A DNA stretch of 64,000 nucleotides from Rapana venosa (GCA_028751875.1 CM054167.1:23377393-23441392); one strand, 5' to 3'; shown: positions 42,420 through 55,201, numbered from the stretch's first letter. The notes: generated from the sequence alone by a model not told the origin. Program-made: numbers and translations.

Positions 42420-44200
42420 TTATTTCCGTATGTGTTTTTGACAATATTGCTACAAAAGAACCAAAAACTCAATTCACGCCAAGAAAAAAAAATCATAAAA
42501 TCTCGCTATGCAAACCATGAACATAAATAATAATAATAATAATTATAGGCATTGACAGATAGATAGATACATACACACATGGTGAACACATTGACCCTCA
42601 AGTGATATTACTGAAATAAAAATTAATTGCTGTTATCTTTTTTTTTTTATATAGCTCACGTCACTGATGACTTCAAGGTATGTATGGTCTTCAAAAAGAA
42701 ATGTTGTCCCCAAAAGTTGTTTTCTTAAAAAAAACCCTCAAGTAATGAAAGAGGAAGGTGTCAAAAGACGATTTAAAAAAAAAAAAATTGCACTCCTAAT
42801 AACTCTGGAAAAATTCAGTGTAAATGATTACCGCATGTTTTTGTTTTTTTGTTTGTTTGTGTGTTTTCGTTTTTTGTGGTGTTTTTTTTTTTGGGGGGGT
42901 GGGTGGAGGGGGGGGGGGGTTCTTCTTGTTTTTTCGGGTTTTTTTTTCTTGTTTTTCGTGGGGTTTTTTCTTGTTTTGAATTTTTTCTGCTTATAGAAAC
43001 TTAATTTTTGTTATTAAAAAAAATCAATCAATTAATGTATCTTTTCGTTTAATTTACTGACTTGTTTTGGTGGCAATCAATCCCCTTAGCATTTGCCGAT
43101 GGATGTTTCAAATCGCAGTCTGTTGCACAAAAGAAAGGAGAGAGGGGAGCAGCAGAAAGTGACACCCCCGCCCCCCCCTCAAAAAAAGACTACAAATTCA
43201 AATCGCAAACTTTCTAAAGAGGCAATATCATCAATGATGTATTATTGTAATGAAAACTGATAATCTCTTCAAATCAGAAAATTTTCATTCTTTCAGTTTT
43301 ACAAAGACTTTCCAGTTTTGGACTTTAAACGTGTTCCTTTGACAACAAAAGTTCACCATAATATAATATGTATGTATGCTCTACAATGCCAATAGTCAGA
43401 ACATATTTTTCCAAAAAACAACAACAAAAAACAAAAGAACAACAGTTTTGCACAGAAAAGTCAAGAACAACATAAAAGTTTTTTGTTTTTTTAGTGATGA
43501 AAATTCGGAATCAGCAATAAATATGCGATGGACGCTTACGAAGAAACTGCGCCCAAAAAAAGTTTGTCAAATGTACGAACACAACACTGGTGTACAAAAA
43601 CGAAACCGTAAGTACACGCTACCAAACCTTTTACAAGCACAATGTTTTGTTTTGTCGAAAAAGCAAAAAAAAAAAAAAAAAAAAAAAAAAAGGAAAGGAA
43701 AGGGGAAAAACTCTTTTGGGGAAAAAAATAACAACAAAATGACGAAGAAAATTAGCGCTTTTGAAAGTATATAAATTTTATGAGGCAGAAAAAAAAAAAG
43801 AGAAAGAGAGAGAGATTCTGGGACATTATTATAATTTGAGTCTACATGGATATATCGGTTGCTGGACACTTTGTGTTATGCTTGGCTTTTAAAAAAATAA
43901 ATCAGTTACGAATATTAATTTTGCTATTAATCTTGCAGTTGATACGCTGGTTTTTAGTTTTCTAGCTTTCTTCATCTTTTGTTTTCTTGTTGTTCTGTTT
44001 ATTTGTTTGTTTGTTTTTTGTTTTTGTTTTTTACTTGTCACGCATATCTATGATGGATACATACCGAAAATACTAGATTTTAGTCTAGAATAATTCAGCA
44101 TATAATGAACTAAAAGCACATAAGTTGTTGTTTTTTCACAATAATCAAGAGAGAAAATGCTAACAACAAATATTGAGAACAACCATTAACATCTAAAAAC
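42420..44200. other. AT-rich intergenic, nothing recognised
   Basis: T- and A-runs and a G-rich patch (42892-42920). No exon, RNA or repeat family was identified. ORFs at 42667, 43376 and 43567 (reverse) have biased Lys/Asn or Phe content and are not believed. Confidence 0.4.
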
Positions 44201-44211
44201 CTCATTGATTC

Positions 44212-44234
44212 TGTGTGTGTGTGTGTGTGTGGTC

Positions 44235-44298
<64 letters not shown>

Positions 44299-44400
44299 GT
44301 GTATATTATGCGTATGTGTGTGTGTGTATATGTGAGTGAGATAAGGGTGTGGATGTGTGTGTGTGTGTGCATGCATGTGTGTGCATGAATTTCATACAGA
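44212..44400. repeat. (TG)n, (GA)n, (TG)n compound microsatellite
   Basis: TG 44213-44231, GA 44240-44294, TG-rich to about 44390. Confidence 0.93.
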
Positions 44401-44404
44401 GAGA

Positions 44405-46375
44405 CACACACATTGAAAGAGATGATGCAACAAATAAAACTGTAGAACAGTTTTTACTGTTTTGAACTAGCATAGATATGAAAATGAAAAGAATATGCCC
44501 CCCAAAATTGATAAAACTACTAAAACAAAAAAAAAGATAGAACTAAAGAAAGAGACGGGAAGAAAACCAGACATTATTTATTATATACACAAAAGCACTG
44601 CTTACATACACACACTATGCCAAACTGAACACATCAAAATGGTAACAAACAAAACAACAACATCAACAACAACAACCCAACCAAAAGCTGACCACAGAAA
44701 CTGAAATACCAAAAATATATACACACAAAACCCCCACAACAAAATGATTAGCATACGCAATAAAGATGTCTTCATACCCATTGAATAAAATTACCAACAC
44801 TTTATTTGTAAACTGTCTTTTTGCTCAAAAGCGCAAAAGATGCACACACACACACACACACAAATACCAAAATAAGGTTAAAATCTAATTCTCACAGTTC
44901 ATGCGATGTAAGAGTACACATGAACCGAATGTCTTTCTGAAGTGCTGATAATGAAATACATGAGTAGGTAGTGCTTTGGATTATAAAAGAAAGACAGAAA
45001 GAAGGACATGAAAATTGCCTCAGTCCACAAATTTGAATAGTCCTGGCGCTAGAAGCTACTGTATAAATAAGAAAAATCCAATTGTGAATGATACAGATGA
45101 TATTTATACGCTAAGTACACACATTTGTATTAAACTACGAACAATACAACAGAGCGATATTTTATCCAAAACCTTCACACAGACATTTTTCAGGCAAAAT
45201 AAAAAATAAGTATTGAAAACACAACACCAACAATGAAAGTTAGCGTTTAGAAGAAGAAGAAGAAGAAAAAAAAAGCCATATAAATATATATGTATAATAA
45301 AATGGCCAAAAAAATAAATGTACAATATACGACGAGAAGGGAAATAATTCACGTTTTTTTTAACACAAAAATCACTCTTATAAAAAAAGTCTGATTCCTT
45401 CCCTTTGCTGGGGTAAGTTGTCCAAGAATTATTCTGTGCGTTTCAAAATTTTAAACCTGTAACAAATTTGTTTGCCATGTTAACAAAATACAAATGTTCA
45501 ACAACGTACATGATTGCATAAACTAATCAATAAAAGTATATAAAAAAAAACCCGACAATCACTGATTTTTTTGGTTTCAAACAGAAGGAAAAACCGTTGA
45601 AAATGACAGGTAGATGAATACAAACACAAGCCAGCCCAGCTGTTACTTACACAAAAGTCAGTAATTACGTTCTAACACTGCCCGCAACAGTGTGACGATA
45701 TTAGAGATGGCAAAACCCCCAGTTTATGTAGGTTAATAACTAGAAGAACAAACGATCCACACATTTACAGTATTCACAACAAAACGAACAACGAAATTAC
45801 CCCCCCCCCCCCCCCCCCCCCCGAAATAAAAGTAGATGACCAGTTATTGAGACATAAACAATATCAAAACTAATACTAAAAGTATGACAAGAATTTGCAA
45901 TTCAGATATTGGTTGGTAAATTTTTTTAATTTTTGGATTGAATAGGAAAAAAATATTTCTCATTCCTTGTAATGATATTTGAAAACAGAACGGCAAACAC
46001 AGACTCTGTGTGTGTGAGTGTGTGTGTGTGTATGTGTGTGTGTATGCATGTCTTTTTTTGGTGTAAAGTGAATTCCTATCCTCACCTTAATTCAGTTCTC
46101 TGCTTGTGGGTTTGTATGCAAAAACGGTTTTCTCACAAGACCCCCAGACTAATTATTTTGGCATAAAATTCAAATTTGGCAGAGTTGTAGATAAGAATAC
46201 AAGCTGTCTCTATTAGTCTGTTGCATGATTTCATTGTGAGAGATATTTCACCATTGACAGCTTATATTTCTGAAAGCACAGTTTTCAAAAGTGAGATATC
46301 AAATGTCCCTTTACACACATCGTAACAAAGAGAAGTAAGTACACATGAGACATACAGGGATTTGCCGATAGCTTT
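44405..46375. other. AT-rich intergenic, nothing recognised
   Basis: Contains a short CA repeat near 44840-44862, a C-run at 45801-45822 and TG near 46007-46045. No coding evidence. Confidence 0.4.
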
Positions 46376-46377
46376 TG

Positions 46378-46379
<2 letters not shown>

Positions 46380-46458
<79 letters not shown>

Positions 46459-46563
46459 CTTTGAATTATTACATGTCCAACATTGGACAATGACTTTCTT
46501 TTTTTCATGGCGAAGTACGTTCTCATTGATTGTATCAAATTCGTGCTGATCATTCTATGAATC

Positions 46564-46599
<36 letters not shown>

Positions 46600-46600
46600 A
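46380..46600. repeat. (TG)n-(TA)n and (TG)n microsatellites
   Basis: TA array 46394-46460 and TG 46566-46597. Confidence 0.93.
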
Positions 46601-46604
46601 AAGC

Positions 46605-47640
46605 AGTGTTCATGAGATGATGAGGCAGATATTGATAGTTGATGTGATGGCGTCTTGTTCTGAACCTGATGAGGCCTTGTGATGTTTTCGTGTTGTATTT
46701 TGTTTTGTTGTTGTGTTTTCTTAATATGAGGATGCTGACAACGATGACGAGAATAACGATGACAGCCTCTGCGATACTGTTAATGATGTTGATGTTGAGA
46801 TGTTATGTTGATGTTGATATTGAGATGTTTTGTTGATATTGATGCTGATGTTGTTGACCACGAGGGTGCTGCTGATGTTGATCATTTTGAGGTTGATTGT
46901 AAGTAATGAAGTAAATTGGTTGATAAATGATGATGCTGGAATAATGAAGATTACGATAATGATCATACTAACGCCAATGACGATGACAGTAATAATAACA
47001 ATAATAATAACAATGACAATAGCAAGGATGATGATGATGGAATAAAATAACAACAGTAATAATAATGATAATAGTAAGAAGAAGAGGAAGAAGAAGAAGA
47101 AGAAATAATAACAGATAAAATCAATAAACAATACATAAAGAAAAGCGGCAGACCAAGAAGAAGTAACAACTATATATAGACAGACAATCAATACACACAG
47201 AGTAAAGCATTCGACTAGATCCATTAACAGACTGTGCAATACATTAACTTTTGAGTAGTATTCCATTTAACAATCAATGGACTGACTAGCATACGAAAAA
47301 TGTGACATGTCAAAATGCCTGCGTTATAAAAAAAATGTTTTGGTGTTGCTTCTAGACAATCTACACTATACTACGTTGCTGACCATAACAAAAACATTAC
47401 AGGAAAAAAACAATAACGAAGACAACAACAAGTGCATGATCATTTCCGTATGTCTAGTCTATGAATTCTGGGTGTAATTATTAGAAAGAGGTATTAAACG
47501 TTGTTCTGATTTCAGTGCAGATTTGGGTTTTGAAAAAATATGATGTATAGTAAAAGAAAAAAAAAAAGGTATCAAAACTACTTAAGGGTCGAAGTAGGCT
47601 ACCAGTACAATATTTTGTTGTTGTAAATATTGATAATGAA
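46605..47640. other. Low-complexity GAT/AAT-rich intergenic
   Basis: TGATGTTGA-type and AATAATAACA-type simple sequence between 46620 and 47130; otherwise AT-rich. No gene seen. Confidence 0.5.
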
Positions 47641-47745
47641 ACACACACACACACACACACACACACAGAGGCACGCTCACATTCTCTCTCTTACACACTC
47701 ACACACACACACACACACACACTACTACTACTACTACTACTACTT
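47641..47745. repeat. (CA)n and (ACT)n microsatellites
   Basis: CA 47641-47668 and 47697-47720, ACT 47721-47742. Confidence 0.93.
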
Positions 47746-48153
47746 CTACAAAATTAAGTCACTGTAGACTATTTTTTCATCACAAGTTGAATGAAGAACA
47801 AAACCAATGATTAAGGATCACGACACAGTGAACACACACAAAATAAATGATTATTAACCTGCAACAATGACATAACAAAGATGGACACACAACACCTTTG
47901 CTGAACAATAATAAATATCCCAACCAAAACCAAAAAAAACTACACCAAACTCAACTCTACAACAACACAGATTGTAACAAGACTCATGACATAATGCCAA
48001 CATGCCACTTTCAAAAACCCAAGAAAGGGACGAAAAAAAAAGTATTAGCCAGTCGTCAGTCGGCTATTCGGAAGACGGAAGTCAAAACGAGGCCATGGTC
48101 AGTAAAAAGGCAGCTGATTGGTGAGAGCCGCGAGCGGATGTCACGTGACTGTG

Positions 48154-48249
48154 TCAATAGCCTTCATTGGACCACGTGATGCTGTCGTAATCTTTGAACT
48201 TGCGCAGTAACAGGGTCTGCGTGATGGAATGGTCTGCTCTTCCGTATTG
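48154..48249 (-). CDS. Candidate terminal exon of a minus-strand gene
   Basis: On the minus strand, a pyrimidine-rich stretch (CTTCTGCTCTGTCTGTC) and CTGCAG end at 48250. The following 31 codons read QYGRADHSITQTLLLRK, FKDYDSITWSNEGY and then TGA. Mixed, protein-like composition and a good acceptor in an AT-rich desert make it look like a last coding exon whose gene would extend rightward. I do not recognise the protein and found no partner exon. The phase is assumed to be 0; the other two phases give less convincing peptides. Confidence 0.35.
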   Translation of the reverse strand, partial: QYGRADHSITQTLLLRKFKDYDSITWSNEGY

Positions 48250-48945
48250 CTGCAGGACAGACAGAGCAGAAGTAATGATTATATTATAATAATAATAATG
48301 ATAATAACAATAAATGGAACTAAAATAGCGCTACATCTTGCAAAGACAAATCAAAGCACATAATAAAAGAGAATGATATCACGTAATGTGTAATCTGTCA
48401 AATTATACCATTTGATGTTTGATATTCTCTTCTTTGTGATCGGAACACTCAGACAGCAACTGTTGTTGTCTGTCATATAAAAGAGAATAATATCACGTAA
48501 TCTGTCAGATCATATTGTTTGATATTCTTCTTCATCATCCAGCCTTTGCAACTATTGCCCGTCATGTGAGTGAAAATCCTTTAAACCCTGACAAATAAGG
48601 CCCCAGTGTTCGGTGTGATATCGTTTTCTGTAAGTCATGACACTGTTGTTGTTATTGTTGTTGTTGTTGTGCATTCCCCAGCTTAACACTCCTGGGAAAT
48701 CTCGAAGAATATGCACTGTGTCTCACAAAATAAATTACCCCTTAGCATTACTGTGAGACTCTTAAGTACATACTGGATGAAAAGTTTGCGTGTTTGTTTT
48801 TGGGTTTTTTTATATATAAAGTAACTTGCCATATAGGCAGCCATACTCCGACTCCTGGTGCTTTTTTAAAAATATTTTAAATGACAGTGCGGGTTGTTAT
48901 GTTACGGGTTTGTCACTGAAGGTCATCTGAACTTAACAAGTGAAA
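48250..48945. other. AT-rich intergenic, weak repeats
   Basis: Contains AATAAT and GTTGTT runs and two related segments (ACACTCAGACAGCAACTG, TTGTCTGTCATATAA) resembling part of the repeat near 7950 and 57960. No exon besides the one at its left edge. Confidence 0.4.
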
Positions 48946-48948
48946 ACA

Positions 48949-49270
48949 TGGGTTCAAATCCCGTTCAAGGGGGTTTTCTCCCCTGGAGTTAACATCAGTG
49001 CTGAGTCCACTCCCCTTCAAAAGTCCTTCGGATGAAACTGTAAAGCATGGTCCCGTGTGCGAACGCACGCAGAACATCTTGCGCATACGTTAAATCCCGT
49101 TTCGTTTTTTTGTGGGTTGGTGTTTTTTTAGAAGAGTAGGCCATTGTGTGCCTTTGGGAACGGATGATAAAATTGACAAAACCGCATGCACACGGGAACT
49201 GGATGTCAAAAAACACACCCCACATGAGTGCTTATTCCATTATCCTCGAAATAAAAGAAGACAATAAAAT
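48949..49270 (+). mobile_element. SINE-B copy, head truncated
   Basis: Starts at the B box (GGGTTCAAATCCCG), has CCTGGAGTTAACATCAGTGC and GAACATCTTGCGCATACG, and ends TTATCCTCGAAATAAAAG. Confidence 0.87.
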
Positions 49271-49317
49271 AATGATAAATAAAGTGTGACAACAGGCCTC
49301 AGTACTTCACTCACTTA

Positions 49318-49560
49318 CATCAGTAACGTAAAGTTTTGTCATCTGTCCTTAACCCGCACGCAATGGCCTACTCTTCCCAAAGGCAGAACGGGTTTGTGTG
49401 TGTGGGAGGGGGGGGGGGAGTGTTACCGTGTGCGCAAGATGCTCTGCGGGACTTCGGTTTATAGTCAAGTCTCATCCGAAGGACTTTGGGGAGAGTGGAA
49501 TCTGCACTGATGTTAACTCCTAAGGATGGGGGTGGGGTGGGGGGTGGGGCTCCTTGAATG
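49318..49560 (-). mobile_element. SINE-B copy, inverted and truncated
   Basis: TTTTGTCATCTGTCC, CAATGGCCTACTCTTCCC and ATCTGCACTGATGTTAACTC match the inverted body. The 5' head is replaced by G-rich simple sequence. Together with the copy at 48949 it forms a large imperfect inverted pair. Confidence 0.8.
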
Positions 49561-49574
49561 GGTGTCTTGGTGCG

Positions 49575-50255
49575 GCTACCCCCCCCCCCCCCCCCCCTCC
49601 CCCCTCCTATGGTTTGAATGAGATACTTTCAGCACAAGCCACCAATCCAATAGAGAGTAGCGCTATGTGTGTAACACTTACTTATATGAAAATGTAAGAA
49701 CTTTGATTTGTTTTTACAAGATAAAACGCTATACAAGTTCCATATATTCTTATTCTTATTTATTATTATTATTGTTATTATTAGAATGGTTTTTTTAATG
49801 TTCGAAGTTCATGCTTCTTTTTACACAGTTGCTTTTCTATTCATGTGTAATCATGAGCAATTATTGTGAATTTTATTTGTGTGAGAGTGTGTGTGTGCTT
49901 GTGCGCGCGCACCGGCTCGCGCGCGCGCGACATACATGAGCACATTCGCATATAACCACGAATCTTGTATATTAAAGGGGGTAGGGGGTAGGGGGGGAAT
50001 GCGTGGAGCGCCTGTATAATTATGTTGCATACATTTTGTGCCAATATGTCCGATAACTATGTAGTGTTTGCACACAGGGCATAATGTGTTGATTTTGTAT
50101 GGTGCTGTGATGACATGTATATGATTCATTCTTTTATTCTTAGATGTTTAAGCCTTTGCTCGTTATCTGTAATGACTTTTTCGGGTGTGAGATAATTTAA
50201 AAAGTATTTGAACTGAAGTAAAGAGGAACACACCGTACATCATTCCATCCATAGT
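49575..50255. other. Intergenic, C-run and TG/CG patch
   Basis: C-run near 49580-49600 and a TG/CG stretch at 49878-49930. Nothing else recognised. Confidence 0.4.
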
Positions 50256-50261
50256 ATGTTC

Positions 50262-50524
50262 TTTCGAGCCAGAAGGCCCATAGAGCCGGAGCTTATCCCG
50301 GTTTCCGTAGCGTTAAGCGAACTGATGGTTTTTCACCACCCCTGTGACAGGACGCTAGTCTGTCGCCAGATACTTCCCCAGCAGAGCTGGTACCCACTTG
50401 TACACCTGGGTGGAGTGAGGAAAATAGGAGTAAAGTGTCTTTCCCAAGGACGCAACACCGAGCCGAGCGGGGATCGAACCCGCGACCTCTGGATCACGAG
50501 TTGACCGCCTCAACCACTCGACCA
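50262..50524 (-). mobile_element. SINE-D, tRNA-derived with conserved central domain
   Basis: The minus-strand head from 50524: GGTCGAGTGGTTGAGGCGG (A box) and GCGGGTTCGATCCCCGC (B box). The body contains CACCCAGGTGTACAAGTGG and CTGGGGAAGTATCTGG. From memory this body resembles a SINE central domain shared by many marine invertebrates. Confidence 0.82.
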
Positions 50525-50527
50525 ACA

Positions 50528-50665
50528 CAAAAAAATAGTATAGTAGCATAAATATACAGATCTATTAACAGAATACTGTTTTCCTCTAGAATCCATGGAA
50601 TCCATAGAGGAAAACAGTATTCTGTTAATAGATCTGTATATTTATGCTACTATACTATTTTTTTG
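50528..50665. repeat. Perfect 61-bp inverted repeat, 16-bp spacer
   Basis: Left arm 50528-50588 and right arm 50605-50665 are exact reverse complements (checked base by base). The arm tips are CAAAAAAATAGTATAG and, at the centre, GTTTTCCTCTA. The spacer is GAATCCATGGAATCCA. It abuts the tRNA-like end of SINE-D. Either a short foldback element or a hairpin artefact. Confidence 0.95.
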
Positions 50666-51540
50666 TCATGTAAAATTCTTAAGAGCTGGCGGTGAGAACT
50701 ATGCCAAAACTGGAGAAGTGTATGGCACAGACATAATCATTATGGCATGCCATTACTGTAGAGATATGTCTTATTTTGGATGATTTTTAAAAAAATGTTT
50801 CATACATACTTATATGTACATGTAAAGTTTATTTGTCTTTTCTAGCCTATGATCTCTATTGCATTGTGTGCCTACAGTGTGTGTGTGTGTTGTGTGTGTG
50901 TGTGTGTGTGTGGTGTGTGTGTGTGTGTGTTGTGTGTGTAAAATGCAAATTTCGTCAAGTTGTTCTGTCTCTGTAAATATGTTTTCAAATTTTCCAGTAT
51001 TTCATGAAACTTGTACATAATTTGTTTTTATTTCACAACTGACTACATTCTACAATTTTTTTTCCTTAGGCTTCATTCAAATTGTATTTTTAACCAAACA
51101 AAGTGTATTTAAAAGTTTGTCAAAGAATATAAAGTGGATATATAAGATCTTCTATCTCCGTAAAAAACAAAATGATCAAATTTGCCTGTATTTCAGAAAA
51201 CTGTACGTAGTTTGTTTTTATTTCAACAAATTGACGACATTTTCCCCCCTGAAACTTCACTCAAGTTGTTTTGTTTTAAAATGTAAAAGGTTGTTTTTCT
51301 TTAATTCCTTGCATTAAAAAAAAACTGTTGATTATTTCAGTATAGTTGAGTTTTGATTGTGTTGTTGATTATTTCACTATAGTTTGCTCCTGCCATGCTG
51401 AATACATGTGTTTTGGGGGTTTTTTTCAGTTTCTGTTGGTACTGATCGTATTTTGAAATCATATGTTGTTAAGGTTGATTTTCCTGTTAAATACATTTGT
51501 AATCCTCCATACCACAAAAAGAGGTTAGAAGAATTGAATC
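50666..51540. other. AT-rich intergenic with a TG microsatellite
   Basis: TG at 50876-50940. The remaining sequence is AT-rich and unrecognised; a segment (GTAGTTTGTTTTTATTTCA) recurs loosely at 51015 and 51207. Confidence 0.45.
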
Positions 51541-51555
51541 TTGGGGGGAAAAAGT

Positions 51556-51570
51556 GTGTGTGTATATATA

Positions 51571-51606
<36 letters not shown>

Positions 51607-51620
51607 TGTATGTATGTATG

Positions 51621-51674
<54 letters not shown>

Positions 51675-51730
51675 ATGTGTGAGAGTGCGCACGCGCGCGT
51701 GCGTGCGTACGTGCGTGCACACACACACAA
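51556..51730. repeat. (TA)n, (TATG)n, (TA)n, (TG)n, (GC/CA)n compound
   Basis: TATG units at 51580-51622 are flanked by TA, then TG and CG/CA. Confidence 0.95.
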
Positions 51731-51974
51731 CTTCGATTCGAAGTTATCCTGGAATGTTTAAACAAATAATTTATCTGTCACAGCTTTCCGTTGTGTTTTT
51801 ACTATCATTCCTGTCAGTGTATGTGCGCGTCTATGTTGTAACCACCACCCTTCATAGGACCACTACGGTATAGTTGAATGGTACTGAGTTGACATGTATT
51901 GAAGCGCGTTGAATTGAATTGTACTGTATTGCATTGAGTTGAATTGATATGAGCGGTTAGTGTTCTGTGTCATT

Positions 51975-52235
51975 ATTTTCTGTAATGTAATAATGTGTAA
52001 AATTGGTTCTATGTTTTGATAATGTGTAAAATCGGTTTTGCATTGTAATAATGCGTAAAATTGGTTCTGTAATGTGATAATTTGTAAAAATTGGTTCTAT
52101 GTTTTGATAATGTGTAAAATTGGTTCTGCATTGTAGTATTGTACAACACTAGTTCTGTATTGTCATATTGTGTGATATTGGGTCTGTTTTGTAATTTTGT
52201 GTAAAATTCATTCTGTGTTGTAATAATGTGTACAT
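51975..52235. repeat. Degenerate tandem repeat, about 30-bp unit
   Basis: About eight units of TAATGTGTAAAATTGGTTCT with TGTTTTGA or GCATTGTA endings, increasingly diverged to the right. Confidence 0.85.
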
Positions 52236-52299
52236 ATTTATAAGAACGACAAATGATGGAACTTGAGAAGACTGAAATAAAGAGTATCCAATGAATGAC

Positions 52300-52301
52300 T
52301 A

Positions 52302-52336
<35 letters not shown>

Positions 52337-52412
52337 TGAGTGTGTGTGTGCCTGTCTGTTTCTCAAATACACACGTGCGAGCGCGCGCGCACACACACAC
52401 ACACACACATAC
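52300..52412. repeat. (TG)n and (CA)n microsatellites
   Basis: TG 52303-52350 and CA/CG 52368-52410. Confidence 0.95.
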
Positions 52413-52424
52413 TTTTTCTTTCCC

Positions 52425-52617
52425 CTCCCCCTTTCTCTCTCTCTGTCCCTCTCTCTCTCCCCACGAAAGTCACCCCCCCTCTCTCTCTTGCTCTCTCTCA
52501 CGAAAATCACCCCCCTCTCTCTTTCTCTCTCTCTCTCTCTTGCCCCTCTCTCTCTCTCTCTCACGAAAATCACCCCCTCTCTCTCTTGCTCTCTCTCTCT
52601 CTCATCACGAAAATCAC

Positions 52618-52654
<37 letters not shown>

Positions 52655-53291
52655 TCTCCTCTCTCTCTCTCTCTCACGAAAATCACCCCCTCTCTCTCTT
52701 GCTCTCTCTCTCTCTCTTCTCACGAAAATCACCCCCTCTCTCTCTTGCTCTCTCTCTCACGAAAATCACCCCCTCTCTCTCTCTTGCTCTCTCTCTCTCT
52801 CTCACGAAAGTCACCCCCTCTCTCTCTCTTGCTCTCTCTTCTCTCTCTCTCACGAAAATCACCCCCCCTCTCTCTCTCTTGCTCTCTCTCTCTCTCTCTC
52901 TCACGAAAAATCACCCCCTCTCTCTCTTGCTCTCTCTCTCTCTCTCACGAAAGTCACCCCCTCTCTCTCTCTTTGCTCTCTCTCTCTCTCTCACGAAAAT
53001 CACCCCCTCTCTCTCTTGCTCCCCTCTCTCTCTCACGAAAGTCCACCCTCTCTCTCTCTCTCTCTCTCCTCTCCTCACCGAAAGTCACCCCCCTCTCTCT
53101 CTCTTGCTCTCTCTCTCTCTCACGAAAATCACCCCTCTCTCTCTTGCTCTCTCTCTCCTCCTCTCTCACGAAAGTCCCCCCCCTCTCTCTCTTGCTCTCT
53201 CTCTCTCTCTCACGAAAGTCACCCCCTCTCTCTCTTGCTCCTCATCTCTCTCTCTCCTCTCTTTGCTCTCTCTCTCCTCCCCACGAAAGTC

Positions 53292-53326
<35 letters not shown>

Positions 53327-53845
53327 CTCTCTCTCTTGCTCTCTCTCTCTCTCTCTCACGAAAGTCACCCCCCCCTCTCTCTCTTGCTCTCTCTCTCTCT
53401 CTCACGAAAGTCACCCCCTCTTCTCTCTTCTTGCTCTCTCTCTCCCCTCTCCTCTCTCCTCTCTCACGAAAGTCACCCCCCCCCCTCTTCTCTCTGCTCT
53501 CTCTCTCTCTCTCTCTCACGAAAGTCACCCCCCCCCCTCTCTCTCTGCTCTCTCTCTCTCTCTCTCACGAAAGTCACCCCCCTCTCTCTCTCTTGCTCTC
53601 ATCTCTCTCTTTTCTCTCTCTCACGAAAATCACCCCCTCTCTCTCCTTGCTCTCTCTCTCTCTCTCACGAAAGTCACCCCCTCTCTCCTCTTGCTTCTCT
53701 CTCTCTCATCTCTCTCATTCTCTCTCTCTCTCTCTCTCTCACGAAAATCACCCCCTCTCTCTGCTCTCTTCTCTCTCCTCTCCTCTCTCTCTCTCTTCCA
53801 TCTCTCTCTCTCTCTCTCTCACGAAATCACCCCCTCTCTCTCTCT

Positions 53846-53890
<45 letters not shown>

Positions 53891-54090
53891 GAAAGTCACC
53901 CCCTCTCTCTCTCTTTGCTCTCTCTCTCTCTCACGAAAGTCACCCCCTCTCTCTCTCTTGCTCTCTCTCTCTCTCTCTTGCTCGCTCTCTCCTCTCTCTT
54001 CTCTCTCTCTCTCCTCTTCTCTCACTCTCTCATCTCTCTCTCTCTCTCTCTCTCTCGCTCTCTCTCTCACGAAAGTCACCCCTCTCCTCT
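52425..54090. repeat. CT-rich minisatellite with CACGAAA(A/G)TCACCCCC core
   Basis: More than 30 units of about 40-60 bp: (CT)n, TTGCT, (CT)n, CACGAAAATCACCCC or CACGAAAGTCACCCC. All three forward frames stay open for about 600 codons because the array has almost no stop codons; the Ser/Leu-rich proteins are not genes. Confidence 0.95.
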
Positions 54091-54095
54091 CTCAT

Positions 54096-54630
54096 CGCCG
54101 AACATCTTGCGCACAAAGTGAAAACGGATGGATACAACATTAAAAAAACAAACACAAACAACAACAACACACACAAACACACTATGTCCATGTACATACA
54201 TCATTCTTGACGTCGTAATGCAGCTACCTTCATGTGGGCAAAAAGGGGTGGTGGCATACGCAACATCTCACCAAGAAGGGAAGGAGAATTTTTTTAAATA
54301 TATAAATAAAATGTTCAATATGTAAAAATAGCAAAACCGACTCCTCTCGTCTTCCAGTTTGATGAAACCTGAAGGTCTGATGTGGCTGACACGTTAGTAA
54401 AAAATTGGTGATTTTCAGATTTTGACATTTTTTCTTCTTACAGAATCTTGATATACGGCTCTCCCCCCACCCCTGGGTGTATGATAGTTGACATAACAGT
54501 ACAAATATTTATTTTTCATCATTCAAAAATGATTTAATAAATCATTTTTCCGCAATACACACCCGCCCCCCCACCCCCCACCCCCCACCCCAGGCCTGAT
54601 ATAGTTTTACACACATCTTTAAGGTCCCCC
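54096..54630 (+). repeat. Segment duplicated at 55202, copy 1, contains SINE-B tail
   Basis: Starts with SINE-B sequence (CGCCGAACATCTTGCGCAC), then TCTTGACGTCGTAATGCAGC, GTGGTGGCATACGCAACATC, and AT-rich sequence ending in a C-run and GGCCTGATATAGTT. Confidence 0.88.
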
Positions 54631-55108
54631 CCCCCCCTCTCTCTCTTGCTCTCTCTCTCTCTCTCTCTCTCTCACGAAAGTCACCCCCCTCTCCTCCTCT
54701 TGCTCCTCTCTCTCTCTCTCCTCTCTCTCACGAAAATCACCCCCTCTCTCTTCTCCTCTCTCCTCTCTCACGAAAGTCACCCCCTCTCTCTCTCTTTGCT
54801 CTCTCTCTTCTCTCTCTCTCTCTCTCTCTCTCCACGAAAATCACCCCCTCTCTCTCTTCGCTCTCCTCTCTCTCCTCTCTCTCTCTCTCTCTCCTCTCTC
54901 ACGAAAGTCACCCCCTCTCTCTCTCTCTCCATCTCTCTCTCTCCCATCTCTCTCTCTTTCTCCCTCTCTCTCTTACTTACGAAAACACCCCCCTCTCTCC
55001 TCTTTGCTCTCTCTCTCTCTCACGAAAGTCACCCCCTCTCTCTCTCTTGCTCTCTCTCTCTCTCTCTTGCTCGCTCTCTCCTCTCTCCTCTCTCTCCTCT
55101 CTCCTCTC

Positions 55109-55139
<31 letters not shown>

Positions 55140-55197
55140 ATCTCTCTCTCTCTCTCTCTCTCCCGCTCTCTCCTCACGAAAATCACCCCCTCTCTCT
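54631..55197. repeat. CT-rich minisatellite, second array
   Basis: Same CACGAAA(A/G)TCACCCC unit as at 52425-54090, about 570 bp. Confidence 0.95.
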
Positions 55198-55201
55198 CTC
55201 A

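Noticed and set aside
43376..43774. 132-codon Lys/Asn-rich ORF
   Set aside because: AT-rich composition with poly(A) runs, no recognisable motif and no splice signals.
52306..54210. Three overlapping forward ORFs of about 600 codons, Ser/Leu-rich with HENHP or RKSPP repeats
   Set aside because: All three frames are open because the CT minisatellite lacks stop codons; no splice or start evidence.
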